A stretch of DNA of 64,000 bases from an uncultured Gammaproteobacteria bacterium. Lineage in GTDB: Bacteria; Pseudomonadota; Gammaproteobacteria; PS1; Pseudothioglobaceae. The notes under the pieces are model-generated. The model saw nothing but the letters and a program-made list of their open reading frames with translations. It had not been told where the DNA came from and ran no database searches. Every line of letters starts with the position of its first letter. The stretch's first letter is position 1. The stretch spans positions 62,001 through 126,000 of the forward strand of contig CABXIU010000001.1 in the NCBI GenBank assembly GCA_902512305.1, read 5' to 3'. A program made the translations under genes and the position numbers. Positions 43,808 through 54,625 of this stretch are shown here, piece by piece.

Positions 43808-45512
43808 ATGAGTATGAAGAGTGATTTTGATTATATTGTCGTTGGAGCTGGCTCAGCAGGCTGCGTAATGGCGAATCGATTGAGTGAATCTGGAGAACAT
43901 AAAGTCATCCTTCTTGAAAATGGTGGGAGTGATAAAAATATTATGATTCAAATGCCAACAGCACTTTCATATCCAATGAATACAGATAAATATGCATGGC
44001 AGTTTCACACTGAATCTGAGCCTTATTTGGATAATAGAAAAATGCACTGCCCTAGAGGTAGGGTTATGGGAGGTTCATCCTCCATAAATGGTATGGTTTA
44101 TGTTCGAGGTCATGCCAAAGATTTTGATCAGTGGGAAGAGAACGGGGCAAAAGGGTGGTCATATAAGGACTGCTTACCCTATTTTAAGCGTTGTGAAACT
44201 TGGCATGAAGGTGAAAATAATTACCGAGGGGGGGGGTGGTCCGGTTTTAACTTCAAATGGAAACAATATGAAGCTTAATCCACTTTATAAAGCATTCATT
44301 AAAGCTGGCAAAGAGGCCGGTTATCCGGAAACTAAAGATTATAACGGTGAACAGCAAGAGGGATTTGGGCCGATGCATATGACGGTAGGTGGCGGGGTTC
44401 GCTCTTCAGCTTCAAATGCTTACATTGAAACTGCAAAAAAAAGAGCAAATCTCAAAATATTAACAAATGTACTTGTTGAAAAAGTAACTCTTGAAAATAA
44501 GAAAGCAACGGGTATTGAGTTTTCAGTAAATGGAAACAAAAAAACATTAAAAGCAAATAAAGAAGTAATACTTTGTGCAGGCTCTATCGGGTCTCCTCAA
44601 CTTCTTCAGCTATCAGGTATTGGACCAAAAAAAGTTCTAAATGATGTAGGCATTGAAATTCTGCATGAATTATCAGGCGTTGGTGAAAACCTCCAAGACC
44701 ATCTTGAAGTTTACTTTCAATATCATTGTAAAAAACCAATTACTCTTAACAGTAAACTAAACCTTATTAGTAAAGGCCTTATTGGTATTCAGTGGATATT
44801 AGCAAAAACTGGTTTAGGTGCGACTAATCACTTTGAGTCTTGTGGATTTATTCGTTCTCGTGCTGGCATTGAGTGGCCAAATATTCAATATCATTTTCTA
44901 CCTGCTGCAATGCGCTATGATGGAAATGCAGCCATGAAAGGGCATGGTTATCAGGTCCATGCTGGCGTAAATAAAGTCAGTAGTAGGGGAAGCATTAAGA
45001 TTAATAGTTCTGACCCTTCAGCAAAACCGACAATAATTTTTAATTATTTGGAGACTGAAGAAGACAGACAAGACTGGAGAGATTGTATTAGGTTGACAAG
45101 AGAAATACTAAATCAACCAGCCCTAGATGAATATAATGCTGGTGAGGCCAATCCTGGTTCAGATGTTGTAAGTGATGATGAGATTGATGCTTGGGTTAGG
45201 GCAAACGTTGAAAGCGCTTATCACCCTTCATGCTCTTGTAAGATGGGCTCTACAGACGACCCTATGACTGTAGTCAACAATGCGGGTCAAGTTGTTGGAA
45301 TAGACAACTTAAGAGTAATTGACTCTTCAGTATTTCCCACTATTCCAAATGGCAATTTAAATGGCCCAACAATTATGTTGGCAGAAAAAATGGCTGATGC
45401 TGTTCTTGGTAAAAAGCCACTAAAATCGAGTGATGTCAATGTATGGATTGATTCAAACTGGAAAAAATTACAACGTCTTGATAAGCCGAAGAGAAAAATA
45501 TTACATAACTAA
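43808..45512 (+). pseudogene. betA: Choline dehydrogenase, interrupted by a +1 frameshift in a G9 run
   Basis: A GMC-family FAD enzyme that oxidises choline to betaine aldehyde. The reading frame from 43808 ends at 44278. The rest of the protein continues in the next frame from about 44230 to 45512. Both parts are well conserved: [19 protein letters not shown] and [20 protein letters not shown] before the break, [30 protein letters not shown] and [10 protein letters not shown] after it. Removing one G from the run at 44228-44236 joins them as [15 protein letters not shown] in a protein of about 567 residues, the normal BetA length. It is either a sequencing or assembly error, a fresh mutation, or a slippage switch. 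Confidence 0.88.
44228..44236 (+). other. G9 homopolymer at the betA frameshift
   Basis: Nine consecutive G in an otherwise AT-rich region. With eight G the betA frame is restored. Such runs are hot spots for polymerase slippage and for base-calling errors. Confidence 0.9.
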
Positions 45513-45524
45513 TTCCTTTTATTA

Positions 45525-46727
45525 ATGAAAGTAGAAAAATTAAATACATATATCGTGGCTACACCAAAACCTCATATTGGAGGAATGTATTGGATTTTTT
45601 TATCTATTGAAACTAAGTGTGGAATCCTAGGTATCGGTGAAGTTTATTCAGCATCATTTCATCCAGAAGTTGTAGTGAAGGGTATTGAGGATGTTTTTGA
45701 AAGATATCTTAAAGGCCATGATCCGCATCACGTTGAGCGCTTCTATCGAGAGTGCTTTTCAAGCGGCTTTACTCAGAGGCCTGATTTAACCATGATGGGG
45801 GTTTTGAGTGGACTTGAAATGGCGTGTTGGGATATTATTGGAAAAGCAGCAAATAAGCCAATTTATGAGCTTATAGGAGGAAAAGTTCATGAGAAGCTTC
45901 GTTCATATACATATTTGTACCCAAAGGACAAAAAAGGGGTGCTTAACTATGAGGATCCAGAGTTAGGGGCAGAATCCGCTATCACTCTAATGGAGCAAGG
46001 TTTTACTGCACTTAAATTTGATCCTGCTGGACCTTATTCATCATACTCAGGACATCAAATATCTTTGAAACGGTTAAGGCATTGCGAAAACTATTGTCAA
46101 AAAGTTAGAGAAGCAATAGGGGATAAGTGCGATATCCTAATCGGCACTCATGGCCAACTCACCCCTTCTTCAGCCGTTAGACTTGCAAAAAGACTTGAAA
46201 AATTTGATCCACTATGGTTTGAAGAGCCAGTTCCACCAGGTCAATCTAGTGCAATGGCTCAAGTTTCTAAAAAAACTACAATTCCTGTTGCAACAGGAGA
46301 AAGGTTAACAACAAAGTATGAATTTTTTGACGTACTAAAAAATAACGCTGCGTCAATAATTCAGATGAACCTTGGTCGAGTAGGTGGAATCCTTGAGGCT
46401 AAAAAAATTGCAAGTCTAGCCGAAGTTTTCTATGCTCAAATTGCTCCTCATTTATATAACGGTCCAGTCGGTGCTGCGGCTAGTATTCAGCTCTCTACTG
46501 CATCTCCTAACTTTTTGATTATGGAAAGTATTAAAACTTGGGACGACTTTCATTCAGAGGTACTAACAAAACCTATTCAATGGACTAATGGGAATATATT
46601 GCCTTCGGATAAGCCTGGCTTGGGTATTGGCTTGAATTTTGATGTTGTTGAGTCAAATTCCCCTTATAAAGGAAGTAGACTTCATCTTTCTATGAATGAC
46701 AAGCCTTATTATGCTGATGATGATTAA
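45525..46727 (+). CDS. Mandelate racemase/enolase-superfamily dehydratase
   Basis: A 400-residue TIM-barrel enzyme of the mandelate-racemase subgroup, most likely a sugar-acid dehydratase. It has an N-terminal capping domain (about 1-120) and a barrel with KFDPAG, GTHGQLTPSS, the metal-binding Glu in WFEEPVPPG and TGERL, and the general-base region APHLYNGPVGAAASIQL. The pattern resembles galactonate or mannonate dehydratases and RspA-like proteins, but the substrate cannot be read. It starts 12 bases after betA and lies 21 bases before the dehydrogenase, so the four genes look like one operon. Confidence 0.87.
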   Translation: MKVEKLNTYIVATPKPHIGGMYWIFLSIETKCGILGIGEVYSASFHPEVVVKGIEDVFERYLKGHDPHHVERFYRECFSSGFTQRPDLTMMGVLSGLEMACWDIIGKAANKPIYELIGGKVHEKLRSYTYLYPKDKKGVLNYEDPELGAESAITLMEQGFTALKFDPAGPYSSYSGHQISLKRLRHCENYCQKVREAIGDKCDILIGTHGQLTPSSAVRLAKRLEKFDPLWFEEPVPPGQSSAMAQVSKKTTIPVATGERLTTKYEFFDVLKNNAASIIQMNLGRVGGILEAKKIASLAEVFYAQIAPHLYNGPVGAAASIQLSTASPNFLIMESIKTWDDFHSEVLTKPIQWTNGNILPSDKPGLGIGLNFDVVESNSPYKGSRLHLSMNDKPYYADDD

Positions 46728-46748
46728 TTTTGTATTTGGGAGAATTGA

Positions 46749-47714
46749 ATGAAAGTAGGTTTTATTGGTTTAGGGAATGCTGGTGGCAAGCTTGCTGGTA
46801 GTCTTCTTAGAAACGGTTTTGATCTAACAGTCAGAGATCTTGATGACTCATTAGTCAATGAATTGGTAGATAGAGGCGCCTCTAGTAGTAATTCTCCAAG
46901 GGAAATGGCCGAAGCTTGCGACGTTGTAATTACTTGTCTGCCTTCTCCAAAGGTATGTTCAGAGGTAATGGAATCTGAAGACGGCGTTATAGCAGGCTTA
47001 AATCAAGGAAAAATTTGGTTAGAAATGAGCACTACTGATGAGGCTGAAATTCGAAGAATAGGTTCTTTAGTCGAGTCAGCTGGCGCTCTGCCAATTGACT
47101 GCCCTGTTTCTGGAGGTTGTCATAGGGCAGATACTGGAAATATTTCAATTTTTGCTGGTTGTAAAAGAGAAGCTTTTGAAAAAGCTTTGCCAATTTTAAC
47201 GACGATGGGGCGAAGAGTTCTTCATACAGGTGATTTAGGGAGTGCATCAACATTAAAAGTGATGACAAATTACCTTGCCACAGTTAATCTTGTATCAATC
47301 TCAGAGGCCCTTACAACAATGAAAATTCTTGGCATAGATATGAATGTAACCTATGAAGCAATCAAGGCTTCATCAGGAAACTCTTTTGTTCATGAAACAG
47401 AGTCCCAAGTTATTTTAAATGGAAGTAGGGATATAAGTTTCACAATGGATCTTGTATCCAAAGATGTAAGTATTTTTAATGAACTAGCTGATCGTAAAGG
47501 GCTTAACTTGGAAATTGCACCAATGATTGTAGATATTTTTAAGGATGGTGAAAAACGTTACGGTTCTCGTGAATTTTCTTCAAACATCATAAAAAGGCTT
47601 GAAGAAAGAGCGGGTGTTGAGATTCTGGGTGTTGGTTTCCCTCCTGAAATGATTGATGATGAGCCAGAGGAGAAAGGCTATGAAGTCGTGATTCAAAATC
47701 GACAGGATAGTTAA
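46749..47714 (+). CDS. Beta-hydroxyacid dehydrogenase family protein (3-hydroxyisobutyrate dehydrogenase-like)
   Basis: A 321-residue NAD(P) oxidoreductase. The N-terminal Rossmann domain opens with KVGFIGLGNAGGKLAGSLL. The substrate motif is DCPVSGGCHRADTGNISIF. The catalytic Lys lies in STLKVMTNYLATVNLVSISEAL. Residues after about 170 are the all-helical domain. Relatives reduce or oxidise 3-hydroxyisobutyrate, tartronate semialdehyde and similar acids; the substrate here is unknown. The dehydratase before it suggests a hydroxy-acid pathway that feeds or drains the choline operon. Confidence 0.87.
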   Translation: MKVGFIGLGNAGGKLAGSLLRNGFDLTVRDLDDSLVNELVDRGASSSNSPREMAEACDVVITCLPSPKVCSEVMESEDGVIAGLNQGKIWLEMSTTDEAEIRRIGSLVESAGALPIDCPVSGGCHRADTGNISIFAGCKREAFEKALPILTTMGRRVLHTGDLGSASTLKVMTNYLATVNLVSISEALTTMKILGIDMNVTYEAIKASSGNSFVHETESQVILNGSRDISFTMDLVSKDVSIFNELADRKGLNLEIAPMIVDIFKDGEKRYGSREFSSNIIKRLEERAGVEILGVGFPPEMIDDEPEEKGYEVVIQNRQDS

Positions 47715-47765
47715 TCTAAATAAAAAAATTGAAGTCTTTTTAAACGCATTTGTTAATCTCAGTTT

Positions 47766-47788
47766 AAGTTTAATAAACTTGGTAAAAT
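47766..47788 (+). promoter_or_regulatory. 15-bp palindrome next to a TAAAAT box
   Basis: AAGTTTA-A-TAAACTT at 47766-47780 is a perfect inverted repeat with one central base, followed directly by TAAAAT at 47783-47788. It could be a repressor site at the promoter of the small gene that starts at 47821. Confidence 0.35.
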
Positions 47789-47820
47789 GCCTTTTAATTA
47801 AATTTGCAATAATACAAAAA

Positions 47821-48039
47821 ATGATTAAATATTTATTGGGTGCAGTTCTTGCTTTGGCTATTATTGGTGGTGCATTCGATTTTGAGTCCGATGACTATAG
47901 TTGGAAGTTAATTATTAATAAAGAGGAGGCCTTTTACAGCGTTACAAATGGTGCTAAAAGAATCTATAAAATTGCTAAAGATCTGATTCCGGGTTCAGAG
48001 ATTTCAGATAGCTCATCAATAATTTTAGAGGAAGATTAA
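47821..48039 (+). CDS. Small hypothetical membrane-anchored protein, 72 aa
   Basis: I do not recognise this protein. The ATG at 47821 gives a hydrophobic N-terminus (MIKYLLGAVLALAIIGGAF) that is a membrane anchor or uncleaved signal, followed by a short polar, acidic domain. The frame extends upstream to a TTG at 47779, but that would lie in a promoter-like region. A palindrome and TAAAAT box sit just upstream. It converges on fabF with an eight-base gap. Confidence 0.6.
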   Translation: MIKYLLGAVLALAIIGGAFDFESDDYSWKLIINKEEAFYSVTNGAKRIYKIAKDLIPGSEISDSSSIILEED

Positions 48040-48047
48040 CGCTTATT

Positions 48048-49289
48048 CTAAGGCGCTTTAGAGATAAGGATTGACCCGTTTGTTCCGCCAAAGCCGAAAG
48101 AGTTCGAAATTGCGTTATCTATCTTCATCTCCCTTGCTTCATTAGCAGCATAGTCAAGGTCACATTTTGGATCTTGATTAAATATATTAATTGTTGGAGG
48201 TGCAATTTGATCCCTAATAGCAAGAGTCGTAAATACTGCTTCAATACCACCTGCAGCTCCTAGTAAATGGCCTGTCATTGACTTTGTTGAACTCATAACA
48301 ATATTTTTTGAATGAGAGCCAAGTGCTAACTTTGCAGCATCTGTTTCAGCAATATCTCCAGCTGGGGTTGATGTTCCATGAGCATTAATATAGTCAACTT
48401 GATCAGGATTGATTCCTGCATTTTGCATTGCATTTTTCATACATCTTGCTGCTCCTTCACCACCTTCAGATGGTAGTGTCATGTGATAGGCGTCACTGCT
48501 CATACCGTATCCAGATAACTCACCATAGATTCGAGCACCTCGATTTTTTGCATGCTCGTATTCTTCGAGTACCACAACACCAGCACCATCCCCAAGGACA
48601 AATCCATCTCGATCAACATCCCAGGGTCTAGAGGCAGTTTGAGGATCATCATTTCTTGTAGAAAGAGCACGAGCTGCAGCAAAGCCACCAAGTCCACAAT
48701 TAGTTGTAGACATTTCAGCTCCACCTGCAATCATTACATCAGCATCTCCATATTCAATAATTCTTGATGCATCACCAATATTATGTGTTCCTGTTGTGCA
48801 AGCTGTAACAATTGCAAAATTTGGGCCTTTTAGGCCGTATTTGATTGACATGTTCCCAGAAATCATATTAATGATAGAAGAGGGTACAAAGAAAGGTGAA
48901 ATTCTTTTAGGGCCTTTTTCACGAAAAAGGTCAGCAGTTTTTTCTATACTCGTTAAACCGCCAATGCCAGCACCAATAGCAACACCAATTCTTTCAGCAT
49001 TTGAGTCTGTTACTTCTAGGCCGCTATCTTTAAATGCTTGGATTCCAGCAGCCATGCCATAATGAATAAATATATCCATTTTTTTTGCTTCTTTGGGGCT
49101 AAGGTACATAGAAACATCCAGATCCTTAACTGCGCCACCAAATTTCACCGCTTGGGCTTCAGTATCAATATTTTCAATTAAAGAAATTCCAGAAACGCCA
49201 TTTATAATATTAGTCCAGGCGTCTTTTACATTGTTTCCAACTGGAGATACAATCCCAAGTCCTGTAATTACTACTCTTCTTTTGCTCAT
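48048..49289 (-). CDS. fabF: 3-oxoacyl-ACP synthase II
   Basis: Elongating condensing enzyme of fatty-acid synthesis (KAS II). The 413 residues have the Cys-His-His triad: [28 protein letters not shown] and [11 protein letters not shown]. The start [16 protein letters not shown] is typical; ATG 49289 is preferred over an in-frame TTG six bases earlier. It follows acpP by 118 bases containing a transcription terminator, so it should be expressed below acpP. fabD and fabG are not nearby. Confidence 0.96.
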   Translation of the reverse strand: MSKRRVVITGLGIVSPVGNNVKDAWTNIINGVSGISLIENIDTEAQAVKFGGAVKDLDVSMYLSPKEAKKMDIFIHYGMAAGIQAFKDSGLEVTDSNAERIGVAIGAGIGGLTSIEKTADLFREKGPKRISPFFVPSSIINMISGNMSIKYGLKGPNFAIVTACTTGTHNIGDASRIIEYGDADVMIAGGAEMSTTNCGLGGFAAARALSTRNDDPQTASRPWDVDRDGFVLGDGAGVVVLEEYEHAKNRGARIYGELSGYGMSSDAYHMTLPSEGGEGAARCMKNAMQNAGINPDQVDYINAHGTSTPAGDIAETDAAKLALGSHSKNIVMSSTKSMTGHLLGAAGGIEAVFTTLAIRDQIAPPTINIFNQDPKCDLDYAANEAREMKIDNAISNSFGFGGTNGSILISKAP

Positions 49290-49355
49290 AATCAATATAT
49301 AAAATTAAGGAAAGTAAATATAAAAGTTATCTAAATACAAAAAAATACATAAAAA

Positions 49356-49387
49356 AAGGCGTAATACTTATTTAAAGTAAACGCCTT
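49356..49387 (-). terminator. Intrinsic terminator between acpP and fabF
   Basis: On the minus strand, AAGGCGT pairs with ACGCCTT, with a second TACTT/AAGTA pairing inside, followed by seven T (plus-strand A run 49351-49357). It lies 20 bases after the acpP stop, so most transcripts should stop before fabF. Confidence 0.8.
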
Positions 49388-49407
49388 AATGGATTTTGTG
49401 AAGAATA

Positions 49408-49635
49408 TTACGTGTTTGCGTTAATATAGTCGATTGCCTGTTGAATCGTTGTAATGTTTTCAGCTTCTTCATCTGCAATTTCACAATCAAATTCCTCTTC
49501 AAGTGACATTACAAGTTCAACAGTATCTAACGAATCTGCCCCTAAGTCGTCAATAAATGAAGCGTTATTGTCAATTTCACCACTAACATCTAACTGCTCA
49601 CTAACAACTTTTCGTACTCTTTCTTCAATACTCAT
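49408..49635 (-). CDS. acpP: Acyl carrier protein
   Basis: Small acidic carrier that holds growing acyl chains on a phosphopantetheine arm. The 75 residues are highly acidic, with the attachment Ser35 in [12 protein letters not shown]. The sequence opens with [14 protein letters not shown] and is close to the E. coli protein. It lies upstream of fabF on the same strand. Its promoter region shows several AT-rich hexamers but none I can choose with confidence. Confidence 0.97.
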   Translation of the reverse strand: MSIEERVRKVVSEQLDVSGEIDNNASFIDDLGADSLDTVELVMSLEEEFDCEIADEEAENITTIQQAIDYINANT

Positions 49636-49783
49636 TTTGAGATAAATCCTTAAATTGTTTAAAAGTGTTCATTTTATCTTCAAAAACATTCAAATAGCGT
49701 TAAATTTCTAAATATTTATTGATATTTAGTTGGTTAATATTGACATTGTTGAATCCAATCCGTCAGATATAGGGGTTATTGTT

Positions 49784-51667
49784 TTAAACATTAGCTAAGT
49801 TACCCTTAGTTTCAAGCCAAGACTTACGGTCAGAGGCCCTTTTTTTTGATAGTAGCATGTCCATTGTTTCTGAAATTTGAAGTGGATGATTTAGGGTAAG
49901 TTGAATTAGCCTCCTTGTATCAGGCTGCATTGTAGTTTCACGAAGCTGTTTGGGGTTCATTTCGCCAAGACCTTTGAATCTTTGGACCTGAATTTTTTGT
50001 CGCTTATTTTCTTTTAGTAGTTTTGCTTCAACCTGATTTTTTTCAGCATCATCCAAGGCATAGAAAACTTGTTTACCTGCATCAATTCTATAAAGTGGAG
50101 GCATTGCTACATAGACATGGCCCTGGCTAACTAACTTAGGAAAGTGTTTAACAAATAATGCGCATATCAGCGTGGCAATATGAAGTCCATCTGAGTCTGC
50201 ATCAGCCAGAATGCATATCTTTCCATATCTGAGTCCAGAAAGATCATTATTGTCAGGCTCTAGACCTATGGCAATACTTATATCATGAATTTCATTGGAA
50301 GCAAGAACTTGAGAAGAGTCCACCTCCCAGGTGTTAAGGATCTTCCCTCTTAACGGAAGTATTGCTTGGTAGTCTTTGTCTCTTGCTTGTTTTGCAGAAC
50401 CTCCAGCAGAATCCCCTTCAACTAAAAAAACTTCAGTTTGTTCAAGGTCAGAACTTGTGCAGTCGGAAAGTTTACCTGGAAGGGCGGGCCCACTTATAAT
50501 TTTCTTTCTAACTACTTTTTTGGCAGTTTTTAATCTAGATTGGGCATTAAGAATGGCTAGTTCGGCAATTTTTTCAGCAATATCTGTGTGCTGGTTAAGC
50601 CATAAACTGAATGAGTCTTTGACAATCCCCGATACAAATGAAGCGCACTCCCTTGAAGATAGCCTTTCTTTAGTTTGGCCAGAGAACTGAGGGTCAAGGA
50701 TTTTTATCGAGAGAACATATGCAATTCTTTGCCAGACATCATCTGGAGTAAGCTTAATGTTTTTAGGTAACAGGTTTCTAAATTCACAGAACTCTTTGAG
50801 TGCTTCAGTTAATCCAGATCTCAGTCCGTTAACATGAGTTCCACCGCCAATAGTATGAATTAAGTTTACAAAGCTTTCAGCAGTTGTATTACTTGTATTC
50901 TCGGTCCAAGTAAGAGAACAATCAAGTTGTTCTTTTTTGTTTTTTAAAGAAGTTGCAAAAGGGATAGCAGGGATGCATTCTAACCCATCTAAAGATTCTT
51001 GTAGATAGTCTTTAATTCCATCTTTAAATAGCCATTTATCTTGAGTTTCTTCAATTTCATTTTCAAAGTTAACTTCGAGGCCTGGACATAGTACTGCTTT
51101 AGATCTTAGATTGTGTCTTAATTTATTTATTGAGAATTTAACAGAATCAAAAAATTGTGAGTCAGGCGTAAATTTTATTAAAGTCCCTGTATTCCTCTTA
51201 CCTACAGTACCAATTTCTTCTAAATCGCCTGATTTGACACTTGATTCAAACTTCATGAAATAGTGTTTTGCATCTCTTTTAATCCATACCTCAATGGAAC
51301 TAGATAGGGCGTTTACAACTGAAATGCCAACTCCATGAAGTCCACCAGAAAATTGATAAGAATCATTAGAGAATTTTCCTCCAGCATGCAGTTTGGTTAG
51401 AATAACTTCAACAGCGGGAGCTTGTTCTTTGGGATGAATATCAATTGGTATACCTCTTCCATTATCTTCAACTGACATAGAGTTGTCTTTGTGAAGTGTG
51501 ACGTTAATTTGGGTAGCATAACCGGATACAGCTTCGTCAACACTATTATCAACTACCTCTTGTGCTAAATGGTTAGGGTTTTCAGTATCTGTATACATGC
51601 CTGGACGTTTTTTAACTGGCTCCAGGCCAGTAAGAACTTCTATCGAGGATGCATCGTAATTAGACAT
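49784..51667 (-). CDS. parE: DNA topoisomerase IV subunit B
   Basis: ATPase subunit of the decatenating topoisomerase IV; works with ParC. The 627 residues include the GHKL domain (VVDNSVDEAVSGYA, VEDNGRGIPIDIHP, GGLHGVGISVVNAL). The TOPRIM domain has FLVEGDSAGGSAKQARD and LADADSDGLHIATL. The length and the lack of the GyrB insertion of about 165 residues support ParE over GyrB. It sits alone between acpP and groEL with no parC in the window. Confidence 0.94.
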   Translation of the reverse strand: MSNYDASSIEVLTGLEPVKKRPGMYTDTENPNHLAQEVVDNSVDEAVSGYATQINVTLHKDNSMSVEDNGRGIPIDIHPKEQAPAVEVILTKLHAGGKFSNDSYQFSGGLHGVGISVVNALSSSIEVWIKRDAKHYFMKFESSVKSGDLEEIGTVGKRNTGTLIKFTPDSQFFDSVKFSINKLRHNLRSKAVLCPGLEVNFENEIEETQDKWLFKDGIKDYLQESLDGLECIPAIPFATSLKNKKEQLDCSLTWTENTSNTTAESFVNLIHTIGGGTHVNGLRSGLTEALKEFCEFRNLLPKNIKLTPDDVWQRIAYVLSIKILDPQFSGQTKERLSSRECASFVSGIVKDSFSLWLNQHTDIAEKIAELAILNAQSRLKTAKKVVRKKIISGPALPGKLSDCTSSDLEQTEVFLVEGDSAGGSAKQARDKDYQAILPLRGKILNTWEVDSSQVLASNEIHDISIAIGLEPDNNDLSGLRYGKICILADADSDGLHIATLICALFVKHFPKLVSQGHVYVAMPPLYRIDAGKQVFYALDDAEKNQVEAKLLKENKRQKIQVQRFKGLGEMNPKQLRETTMQPDTRRLIQLTLNHPLQISETMDMLLSKKRASDRKSWLETKGNLANV

Positions 51668-51706
51668 ATTTAAGATTAGTTTTAGCTGGCAATCATAATA
51701 CCAAAA

Positions 51707-51731
51707 AAAAGCCCCAAAAAATGGGGCTTTT
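51707..51731 (-). terminator. Intrinsic terminator of groESL
   Basis: A 10-bp stem built on AAAAGCCCCA / TGGGGCTTTT, followed on the minus strand by eight T. It lies 19 bases past the groEL stop and before parE. Confidence 0.93.
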
Positions 51732-51749
51732 CGCTATAAATCAAGAGAT

Positions 51750-53402
<1,653 letters not shown>

Positions 53403-53693
53403 TTATTCTTCAATTACAGCAACAATTTCATCTTCACTCATCACTAGAAGCTTTTCTTCTCCTACAGTGATTTCAGAACCTGAATATTGTCCAAACATTA
53501 CTGTGTCACCAACTTTAACATCCAAAGGGATTAAGTCTCCTTGTGCACTAATTCTTCCATTTCCTACTGCAACAACTTCTCCTCTTGAGGGTTTTTCTGT
53601 TGATGAGTCAGGGATTATTAAGCCACTAGAAGTGGTTTTCTTTTCTTCTACTCTACGAACGATTACACGATCGTGAAGGGGACGGATTTCCAT
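53403..53693 (-). CDS. groS: Co-chaperonin GroES
   Basis: Seven-subunit lid of the GroEL chamber. The 96 residues begin [20 protein letters not shown], with the mobile loop [17 protein letters not shown] and [24 protein letters not shown] precedes the ATG. It starts 42 bases after rpoH. I searched this spacer and the end of rpoH for a sigma-32 promoter (CTTGAAA-N13-CCCAT) and found only an isolated CTTGAAA with no matching -10. Confidence 0.97.
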   Translation of the reverse strand: MEIRPLHDRVIVRRVEEKKTTSSGLIIPDSSTEKPSRGEVVAVGNGRISAQGDLIPLDVKVGDTVMFGQYSGSEITVGEEKLLVMSEDEIVAVIEE

Positions 53694-53735
53694 GTTTTCT
53701 CCTGGTATTACAAAAAAAAATGTCTTAGAAAAAGT

Positions 53736-54566
53736 CTATTCTTCTAGACGTTCTTTAAGCTTTTTTATAGCTTTGTTTTCAAGTTGACGAACCCTTTCTG
53801 CGGAAACACCATACTTGTCTGCTAAAGTATGTAGGGTCTCTTTTTTCTCTTTCAAGTACCTAGACTGTAAAATTTCGATACTTCTTTGATCTAAAGAAGA
53901 AAGAGCTTGATAAAGCTTTTTGTGCTGGTCTTCTTGACTTTTATCACTAATAACTAATTGCTCAGGATTTTTTCCAGGGTCTGCTACATAATGCTCAGGT
54001 GAATAGGCATTTTCATCATCACTGACTTCAAATGCAACATCGTTAAGTTGAAGTCTTGATTCCATTTCTATTACATCTTTTTCCTTAACGCCAAGATCAG
54101 TAGCAATTACTTTTGCTTGTTCATTGGTCAACGACTGAAAAATATTAGATTTTGCTTGTTTAAGTTTAAAGAAAAGTTTTCTTTGAGCCTTCGTTGTTGC
54201 AACCTTAACAATTTTCCAGTTTTTGAAAATATATTCATGTATCTCTGCACGAATCCAATAAACAGCGAATGAGGATAATCTAACTTTTTTGTGAGGATTG
54301 AAGCGTTTGACTGCCTTCATTAATCCTATCGTTCCTTCTTGGATTAAATCAGCTTGTTCAAGTCCATAACCTTTGTAACCATGAGCGATAAAAGCTACAA
54401 AACGCATGTGCGACATAACTAGCTTTTTCGCAGCAGAAAGACTGCCATTTTCGTATAGCTCAATTGCTAGATTGTATTCTTCCTCAGGAGTAAGAATAGG
54501 AGGGTACTTTTGTACCTCTAGATCTCTAGATACATTGTTGTTTATCGATAATGCAAAATCACTCAT
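53736..54566 (-). CDS. rpoH: RNA polymerase sigma-32 factor
   Basis: Heat-shock sigma factor that directs transcription of chaperone and protease genes. The 276 residues have region 2 (LKRFNPHK-like: MKAVKRFNPHKKVRLSSFAV, YWIRAEIHEYI), the RpoH box QRKLFFKLKQAK, and region 4 (LHTLADKYGVSAERVRQLE). The RpoH box distinguishes it from other group-3 sigmas. It lies directly upstream of groES, unlike the usual ftsEX neighbourhood. A good sigma-70 promoter overlaps the end of gmk. Confidence 0.96.
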   Translation of the reverse strand: MSDFALSINNNVSRDLEVQKYPPILTPEEEYNLAIELYENGSLSAAKKLVMSHMRFVAFIAHGYKGYGLEQADLIQEGTIGLMKAVKRFNPHKKVRLSSFAVYWIRAEIHEYIFKNWKIVKVATTKAQRKLFFKLKQAKSNIFQSLTNEQAKVIATDLGVKEKDVIEMESRLQLNDVAFEVSDDENAYSPEHYVADPGKNPEQLVISDKSQEDQHKKLYQALSSLDQRSIEILQSRYLKEKKETLHTLADKYGVSAERVRQLENKAIKKLKERLEE

Positions 54567-54597
54567 TAATTCCCTTAGTACGATAAATTAGGCCTAA

Positions 54598-54625
54598 ATT
54601 ATACCAAAAAAATGCCTTATATCAA
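54598..54625 (-). promoter_or_regulatory. Putative sigma-70 promoter of rpoH
   Basis: On the minus strand, TTGATA (54625-54620) and TATAAT (54603-54598) are 16 bases apart. The -35 overlaps the last codons of gmk. A 10-bp palindrome, TTAGGCCTAA, covers the predicted start of transcription. Confidence 0.65.

Noticed and set aside
44088-45512. Second betA frame as an independent gene starting at 44088
   Set aside because: Its first 45 residues are out-of-frame translation of the conserved betA N-terminal part. Only the frameshifted single-gene model gives a full family match.
53694-53790. CTTGAAA in the end of rpoH as a sigma-32 promoter for groES
   Set aside because: The -35-like heptamer is there, but no CCCAT-type -10 follows at 13-15 bases. 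Such a heptamer is common in AT-rich DNA.
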